This document shows, piece after piece, positions 7,355 to 11,118 of a stretch of DNA of 11,118 nt. This stretch comes from CAZRRV01 sp045660865. Its GTDB lineage: Bacteria > Bacillota > Clostridia > Oscillospirales > Acutalibacteraceae. Under the pieces are notes generated by a model. The model saw only the letters and a list, made by a program, of their open reading frames with translations, had not been told where the DNA came from and ran no database searches. Every line of letters begins with the position of its first letter. Within the stretch, counting starts at the first letter, position 1. Both the position numbers and the translations under genes were made by a program. Location of the stretch: contig JAZREP010000020.1 in assembly GCA_045660865.1 (NCBI GenBank), positions 1 to 11,118 on the forward strand, read 5' to 3'.

Positions 7355-7895
7355 ATAGTTTAATTACTTTTGCATCCAAAAGGTCAATATCCTCTTTTAG
7401 ATGGCTTACCATAACGATAGTTTTGTTCTTGAATTTTTCTTTTATTAGGCTTGCGGCAAGTTTTTTATTATCCTCATCAAGTCCGTTAAAGGGCTCGTCG
7501 AGTAATAATATATCACCGCCATAGTTTATGGCTCTTGCTATTGCCACTCTGCGTGCCATACCACCGCTTAAATCTCCCGGTTTAGCATCGCAAAATTCAC
7601 TTAAGTTAAGTGCTTCTAAGCTATCAAAGTTATCGGTTACGGCAAGTATGTTTTCTTTGGCTGTGAGGTGGGGAATAAGTCGGTTTTCCTGAAAGACAAA
7701 AGAAACCTTGCCGTTTACTAACACTTCTCCGCTGTTGGCTGTTAGCAGTCCTGCGATAAGTTTCAGCACGGTGGTTTTACCGCAACCGGAGGCTCCAAAT
7801 AAGCATACCGTCTCGCCTGGTAAAACAGATAAGTTAAAATCTTTTAATACAGGTGTTTTGCCGTATGAAAAGGAAACGTTTTTAAATTTTATCAT
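7353..7895 (-). CDS. Compact ABC transporter ATP-binding protein, NitT/TauT type
   Basis: This is the ATP-hydrolysing subunit of the importer encoded by the operon. I choose the ATG at 7895 (180 residues), which overlaps the permease stop as ATGA. An in-frame GTG at 7904 would add three residues but has no properly spaced ribosome site. All catalytic elements are present: Walker A GASGCGKTT (34-42), Q-loop Gln69, signature LSGGM (109-113), Walker B ILLLDEP (129-135) and switch His165. The protein is short: SsuB/TauB-class ATPases usually have 230-260 residues. The shortening lies in the segment between the Q-loop and signature and in the absence of any C-terminal extension after the H-loop. 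The terminator abuts the stop, so the gene looks naturally compact, not broken. Confidence 0.92.
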   Translation of the reverse strand: MIKFKNVSFSYGKTPVLKDFNLSVLPGETVCLFGASGCGKTTVLKLIAGLLTANSGEVLVNGKVSFVFQENRLIPHLTAKENILAVTDNFDSLEALNLSEFCDAKPGDLSGGMARRVAIARAINYGGDILLLDEPFNGLDEDNKKLAASLIKEKFKNKTIVMVSHLKEDIDLLDAKVIKL

Positions 7896-8656
7896 ACAAG
7901 CCACCGCCCCTTCGCCCAGGTTGCAGTCTTTTTAAGCAACCATTCTAAAATCAAGCTTAAAACGATTACTGTCGCTGTCCAAGCAAAAACCTCAGGAGTT
8001 TCAATTATCGCCTTTGCATCCTTTAACTGGCGGCCAATTGAAAGTAAGGGCAGGCAAATAACCTCAGCGGCAATTCCCGATTTCCAAGCAAAGCCAAGAC
8101 CAACTGTACCTTGGGACAATACAACAGGCAAAATAGCCGGCATATAAATACTGCCGATAACTGTACGCCTTTTCATATTAAAGACCTTTGCCATTTCAAT
8201 CAGTTCACGGTCAACTGAATTAAGCCCCGTTTGTACAGCGGCATAAATAATAGGCACTACCATCAAAAATGAAATGAAAACAGGCACGTAATCGGTGCGC
8301 AGCCAAACAAGTGCCAATATTATAAAGGAAATAACGGGTGTAGAGCGAATGATATGTAATATTGGTGAGAAAAGAGAGCCCAAAAAGGGAACCTTTTTGC
8401 AAACTACACCTAAAAACACACCAAGTAAGCAAGCAATACTAAAGCCTGCTACAACTCTTACAATAGAATAAAGACAAGCAAGCCAAAATTTTAGTGTTGG
8501 GATTAATCCTGCCAAAGTATTTAAAACCTTGGCAGGGGTAGGTACCAGTACTTCGGAATTAACAAGAATTGCTATTACCTGCCAAACGGCAAGCCAAAAC
8601 AAAGCAATAAAGATACCTTTTAAAACTTTTTTACTTAACGTAATAAAAGTCTGCAT
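7892..8656 (-). CDS. ABC transporter permease, NitT/TauT (SsuC/TauC-like)
   Basis: This 254-residue inner-membrane protein forms the translocation pore, probably as a homodimer. I start it at ATG 8656, because CTCCTCC (8666-8672, GGAGGAG on the coding strand) lies nine bases upstream. The longer frame from TTG 8695 would include that ribosome site in its coding sequence. About six hydrophobic segments are visible, at roughly residues 14-31, 58-85, 101-118, 124-145, 176-200 and 224-240. The cytoplasmic EAA loop that docks on the ATPase is at about 154-177 (EMAKVFNMKRR...MPAILP), with Asn160 where the consensus usually has Gly. It overlaps the substrate-binding protein gene by 26 bases and the ATPase gene by four, so the three subunits are translationally coupled. 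Confidence 0.92.
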   Translation of the reverse strand: MQTFITLSKKVLKGIFIALFWLAVWQVIAILVNSEVLVPTPAKVLNTLAGLIPTLKFWLACLYSIVRVVAGFSIACLLGVFLGVVCKKVPFLGSLFSPILHIIRSTPVISFIILALVWLRTDYVPVFISFLMVVPIIYAAVQTGLNSVDRELIEMAKVFNMKRRTVIGSIYMPAILPVVLSQGTVGLGFAWKSGIAAEVICLPLLSIGRQLKDAKAIIETPEVFAWTATVIVLSLILEWLLKKTATWAKGRWLV

Positions 8657-9626
8657 CTGGAATCGCTCCTCCGATAGATTTGGGGTTAGCGTCAAAAAGA
8701 ATTTGATAATAAGGCTCTATAGCAGTTTGCATTTTTCTGCCCGCAATATAGGTGAGGTTGCAGTCGGGGATTGCCTTAGCCGCAATAGCCTGGCTTGGGA
8801 TTACGCCGTAGTTAGCACAAAGTGCGGCGGTATCGTTTACATCCTCTAACGCTTCTTCAATTGAGTCCTCATAATCGTCTAAAAATTCTGCAACGGCGGC
8901 GGGGTTTTCCTTAGCAAATTCTGAACGAACTACCATACAACCCATAACAAGCAAGCCACTATCTGCAACCTTGTTCCACTCAGCGTTTATATCAAGCACC
9001 TTAGTTAAAGCAACGTTCTTTTGTTTTGCTTGAACGAGTACCGCTGTAGCAGCAGGCTGGGGCACCATTGCAACGGCGCCGGGCTTGGAGGCTAACAATT
9101 GAGCGGTAAGAGTATCGTTGTCGTCTACAAATTGTAGTGTTACATCCTTTTCGGGGTCAATACCGTTTTTATTAAGCAGATACTTTAAAATATATTCGGG
9201 GTTAGCACCCTGCCCCGAGGTAAGAATTGTCTTACCCTTCAAATCAGCAAAGCTTTTAATGGTGTTGCCGTTTTCTATAATCGAGAGAACACCCAAGGTG
9301 TTGCAAGCGAGCAACTTAATAGCGCCGTTTGTCTTTTTGTAAAGTGAAGCGGCAAGGTTGGTGGGAATAGCGGCAATATCAACCTCTTTTGTTGTAATTT
9401 TGCCTACAATCTCGTCGGGCGAGCCGACGATTTGGAATTTATAATCGTCAGCCTCATCCTGCATCATATTGGCAAGACCTACAGCAGTAGGGCCTTTAAT
9501 GGCGTAAACAGAGGGGATAACCTTTTTTGCAGGTGTGGAATTGTTGCCTTTGTCAAGCCTTACCATACAAGCAGAAAGTGAAAGCACGAGGGCTAAAATC
9601 ATAATTACAGATAAAATACGTTTCAT
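8631..9626 (-). CDS. ABC transporter substrate-binding lipoprotein, NitT/TauT family
   Basis: This 331-residue extracytoplasmic receptor captures the ligand for the permease. A short N-terminal hydrophobic signal ends in the lipobox LSAC, making Cys20 the lipid-modified residue. A membrane-anchored receptor suits a Gram-positive-type cell. The mature protein has the periplasmic-binding fold typical of the NMT1/SsuA/TauA group: an ADLKGKTILTSGQG segment at about 127-140, a VPQPAATAV segment in the second lobe, and a VVRSEFAKENPAAVAEFL helix. These mark the family but do not reveal the ligand, which could be a sulfonate, a pyrimidine precursor, riboflavin-like or another small organic compound. 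An AAAGGAG ribosome site lies seven bases before the ATG, inside the end of the regulator gene. Confidence 0.9.
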   Translation of the reverse strand: MKRILSVIMILALVLSLSACMVRLDKGNNSTPAKKVIPSVYAIKGPTAVGLANMMQDEADDYKFQIVGSPDEIVGKITTKEVDIAAIPTNLAASLYKKTNGAIKLLACNTLGVLSIIENGNTIKSFADLKGKTILTSGQGANPEYILKYLLNKNGIDPEKDVTLQFVDDNDTLTAQLLASKPGAVAMVPQPAATAVLVQAKQKNVALTKVLDINAEWNKVADSGLLVMGCMVVRSEFAKENPAAVAEFLDDYEDSIEEALEDVNDTAALCANYGVIPSQAIAAKAIPDCNLTYIAGRKMQTAIEPYYQILFDANPKSIGGAIPDADFYYVK

Positions 9627-9628
9627 AA

Positions 9629-10267
9629 CTATTCTCCTTTAATATAAATATATTTATCTTTTTTAATTTTGTTTGAGGCAATTAGGCTGTCAATAGCACG
9701 GTAAAGGCTTGAACGACCAATGTTTAGCCGATTGGCTAACTCAGCCATACTAAACGGCAAGTTGACTTTACCGTTTTTGTCCGAATAGGAACAAAGGGCT
9801 TTAAAAACTCTTTGCAGGGCATCTGAGTCGGTAAAGCTGTAAATTTTGCCGTTCATAAAGCGGATGCGGTCACTCAAAAAAGCAATATAGTTGCGGCTGA
9901 AGGTGGGGCAGCTTTCAATTAAGTGAGCAACTTCCTTCTCCGGCAAATATGCAATAATGCAATCTGCCGCAGCAGTTACGGTACCATCGGTCTGCTGTTT
10001 GCAAAAAAGGGAAGCGGCACCGAAAAAATCGCCAGACTCCATATTCCGCATTACTACCGAACTGTTTTGAGCATAAACCTTTGCTTTTCCCGATAGCAGA
10101 AAACAAAGATTGCCTGCTTTATAAAGCTGTTCGCCCTTTTTTAGGTGAGAAAGCGTTGTGGCTGAAAAAATGCTCTCAACCAACTCAGCACTCATACCTT
10201 CAAAAAGCCGACAGGCAAAAAACAGTTCTTTTGCTTTGGTTTCTTGCTTTGAGGTGATACTTGACAT
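9629..10267 (-). CDS. Crp/Fnr-family transcriptional regulator
   Basis: This 212-residue regulator has an N-terminal cyclic-nucleotide-binding-like beta-barrel (about 15-115), a dimerisation helix (about 121-143) and a C-terminal winged helix-turn-helix (about 173-205, with GRSSLYRAIDSL as recognition region). I start at ATG 10267, which has GGAGG (complement of 10273-10277) five bases upstream. A longer frame from 10336 would run across the promoter. The phosphate-binding cassette lacks the Arg-x-Ser that contacts cAMP in CRP; it reads GDFFGAASLF. No FNR-type N-terminal cysteine cluster is present, though Cys at 19, 55, 89, 103, 120 and 159 occur. The effector is therefore unknown. Being the first gene of the transporter operon, it probably controls the operon and itself. 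Confidence 0.9.
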   Translation of the reverse strand: MSSITSKQETKAKELFFACRLFEGMSAELVESIFSATTLSHLKKGEQLYKAGNLCFLLSGKAKVYAQNSSVVMRNMESGDFFGAASLFCKQQTDGTVTAAADCIIAYLPEKEVAHLIESCPTFSRNYIAFLSDRIRFMNGKIYSFTDSDALQRVFKALCSYSDKNGKVNLPFSMAELANRLNIGRSSLYRAIDSLIASNKIKKDKYIYIKGE

Positions 10268-10280
10268 AAAAACCTCCAAA

Positions 10281-10300
10281 AGTGTCCCAAACGGAACAGT
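10281..10300. promoter_or_regulatory. Candidate operator for the Crp/Fnr-type regulator
   Basis: On the coding (minus) strand, ACTGTTCC and GGGACACT are separated by GTTT; six of eight positions per arm pair as an inverted repeat. The site covers about +1 to +20 relative to the predicted start, a position suited to repression. It does not match the classical CRP or FNR half-sites. Assignment to the adjacent regulator is inference. Confidence 0.4.
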
Positions 10301-10307
10301 TTTTATT

Positions 10308-10336
10308 ATTATAGCACGAAAAAACAAAAAACGCAA
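10308..10336 (-). promoter_or_regulatory. Promoter of the regulator-ABC transporter operon
   Basis: Read on the minus strand, a consensus TATAAT (10313-10308) is preceded by TGC, giving an extended -10. TTGCGT lies 17 bases further upstream as a weak -35. Expected transcription start is near 10301, about 34 bases before the regulator ATG. The terminator of the upstream vanZ-like gene ends just before it, so this is an independent unit. Confidence 0.7.
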
Positions 10337-10337
10337 T

Positions 10338-10371
10338 AAAAAAACCGCAAAATTTTAATTTGCGGTTTTTT
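10338..10371 (-). terminator. Terminator of the vanZ-like gene
   Basis: CCGCAAA (10345-10351) pairs with TTTGCGG (10359-10365), extended by flanking A-T pairs, around a 7-base AT loop. On the minus strand seven T residues follow (complement of 10338-10344). The vanZ-like stop codon at 10357-10355 lies inside the loop, so the hairpin overlaps the end of the gene. The plus strand also has a T run, but no plus-strand gene ends here. Confidence 0.85.
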
Positions 10372-10852
10372 GCTTATATATTATTCTTCTTATTATATAT
10401 ATTATACATATTATAAATATACTGCCGAGCAGGGAACCGACAGCGTCTATGAACACATCTTTAACACCGGGTCCTCTGCCGGGAACAAAATATTGGTGGA
10501 TTTCATCGGTTATGGCATATATTACACAAACAATTTCGCTATACAGAATAATTCGACTAACTTTAAGTGGGTAATTGAAAAGTGTCAGTGAAACTAAAAA
10601 GCCGAGCAGAGCGTATATACAGAAATGAGCAAGCTTTCTAATAATGCCGGTGTATAACTCACAAATTTCAGCCTGTTTTTCTTCGCTAAGATTTTCAAAG
10701 TCGGGATAAAAGAAAGATGCAATGATTTTTATAGTTGAATTACTGGTTTGCAATGACTTGCTTGCTGTTTGGGCAGAGAAGCAAAAAATCATTATCATAC
10801 AAGCAATTACTAATGTATAACATATAATCAATTTTAAAATACGGGTGTTCAA
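10355..10852 (-). CDS. VanZ-like membrane protein
   Basis: This 165-residue protein has about four hydrophobic segments and the VanZ-family landmarks: FCFSAQ (23-28), RKLAHFCIYALLG (72-84), and DEIHQYFVPGR (116-126) followed by KDVFIDAVGSLLG (131-143). VanZ gives low-level teicoplanin resistance in enterococci, but most members of this large family have no known role and no glycopeptide-resistance genes are nearby. I start at TTG 10852, because AGGAGG (complement of 10860-10865) lies seven bases upstream. An ATG at 10891 has only a weak GGA, and the open frame continuing to 11098 would run through the divergent promoter region. It stands alone, with its own terminator. Confidence 0.85.
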   Translation of the reverse strand: MNTRILKLIICYTLVIACMIMIFCFSAQTASKSLQTSNSTIKIIASFFYPDFENLSEEKQAEICELYTGIIRKLAHFCIYALLGFLVSLTLFNYPLKVSRIILYSEIVCVIYAITDEIHQYFVPGRGPGVKDVFIDAVGSLLGSIFIICIIYIIRRIIYKQKTAN

Positions 10853-10899
10853 CTTCCTGCCTCCTAATTTAGTGTAATTGTATGATAACATATTTTCCA

Positions 10900-10988
10900 A
10901 AAAAATCAAATAAGAATTAAATTTTTTGGGTATGCGTAACAAAATATTAAAAACCGTTAAAAAAGTAAGAAAAAAGTAAAAAAAGCAC
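10900..10988 (+). promoter_or_regulatory. A-rich region upstream of the rRNA-type promoter (UP-element-like)
   Basis: This stretch is strongly AT-rich with repeated A-tracts and lies directly before the TTGACA at 10989. Such A/T tracts upstream of the -35 are typical of rRNA promoters, where the alpha subunit of RNA polymerase binds. It also holds the upstream region of the divergent vanZ-like gene, for which I could not identify a clear promoter. Confidence 0.5.
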
Positions 10989-11017
10989 TTGACAAGTGGG
11001 AATGAATTTGGTATTAT
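10989..11017 (+). promoter_or_regulatory. Strong promoter, probably of an rRNA operon
   Basis: TTGACA (10989-10994) is followed after 17 bases by TATTAT (11012-11017) with TG one base upstream (extended -10). An overlapping TATAAT at 11015-11020 would give a less favourable 20-base spacing. Initiation is expected around 11024-11027. With the A-rich upstream region and the leader that follows, it fits an rRNA operon promoter. Confidence 0.75.
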
Positions 11018-11023
11018 AATCTG

Positions 11024-11118
11024 GCGCCTCAAAAAAGAGGTGCAAAAAAGCGAACCTTGAAAATTAAACAACGATGACAATAAGTAAGGACCCGACAAAG
11101 AAATTGAGTATAACTCAA
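11024..11118 (+). other. Probable 5' leader of an rRNA operon (16S gene beyond window)
   Basis: No reading frame with a ribosome site follows the promoter. The transcript would start with a small hairpin (GCGCCTC 11024-11030, A6 loop, GAGGTGC 11037-11043, one G-U pair). Then comes GAACCTTGAAAATTAAACAA (11051-11070), which resembles the conserved element seen ahead of rRNA genes in Clostridia. The window ends with a second hairpin, TTGAGT (11104-11109) and ACTCAA (11113-11118). No mature 16S sequence is reached. Confidence 0.6.

Noticed and set aside
8657..8695. 13-residue N-terminal extension of the permease from TTG 8695
   Set aside because: The extension would include its own strong ribosome site GGAGGAG, which is correctly spaced for ATG 8656.
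10268..10336. 23-residue N-terminal extension of the Crp/Fnr regulator
   Set aside because: It covers the extended -10 promoter and operator-like palindrome, and the ATG at 10267 has GGAGG correctly placed.
10853..11098. N-terminal extension of the vanZ-like frame on the minus strand up to 11098
   Set aside because: It would pass through the divergent promoter and rRNA-type leader, has no ribosome site at its upstream starts, and AGGAGG before TTG 10852 marks a better start.
1..11118. Mobile elements, CRISPR arrays, tRNAs or riboswitches
   Set aside because: No transposase or integrase frame, direct-repeat array, cloverleaf or known riboswitch core was visible by eye on either strand.

Overview
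The window looks like chromosomal DNA of a low-to-moderate GC anaerobic Firmicute, most likely a gut-type Clostridia member (Oscillospirales-like). That assignment is an inference. It rests on strong AGGAGG ribosome sites, TTGACA/TATAAT-type promoters, the Clostridia-style GAPDH sequence, a CsoR/CopA copper module and paired COG2509/HI0933-type flavoproteins. No mobile element, CRISPR array or tRNA is visible. No gene-free stretch exceeds 300 bases.

Left part (1-1760). A partial, unrecognised gene runs leftwards off the edge. It is divergent from gap (glyceraldehyde-3-phosphate dehydrogenase), a single-gene unit with its own strong promoter and a near-perfect hairpin terminator.

Copper and flavoprotein run (1773-7354, + strand). 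A promoter with a 12-bp perfect inverted repeat just after the -10 box (a likely CsoR operator) drives csoR and copA. The copA product is a Cu(I) P1B-ATPase whose C-terminus carries a CopZ-like copper-chaperone domain. A well-placed internal Shine-Dalgarno and ATG could also let that domain be made on its own. Two FAD proteins follow in the same direction after only 47 bases: an HI0933/BaiN-type flavoprotein and a COG2509 dehydrogenase-like protein, overlapping by 14 bases. The run ends at a bidirectional terminator shared with the converging operon.

ABC transporter operon (10316 down to 7353, - strand). It encodes a Crp/Fnr-family regulator, a lipoprotein substrate-binding protein, a permease and a compact ATPase of the nitrate/sulfonate/taurine (NitT/TauT) class. 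The genes are packed with overlaps or 2-base gaps. An imperfect palindrome at the predicted transcription start is a candidate operator for the regulator. The substrate cannot be read from the sequence.

Right end (10338-11118). A small VanZ-like membrane protein gene lies on the - strand with a TTG start and its own terminator. Divergent from it is an A-rich upstream region, a strong promoter and a leader resembling those before clostridial rRNA operons, so a 16S rRNA gene probably begins just beyond the window.

Most of the window is ordinary chromosome. The items most worth checking are the CopA-CopZ fusion with an internal start, the regulator-linked transporter of unknown substrate with its candidate operator, and possible copper-driven read-through into the flavoprotein genes.
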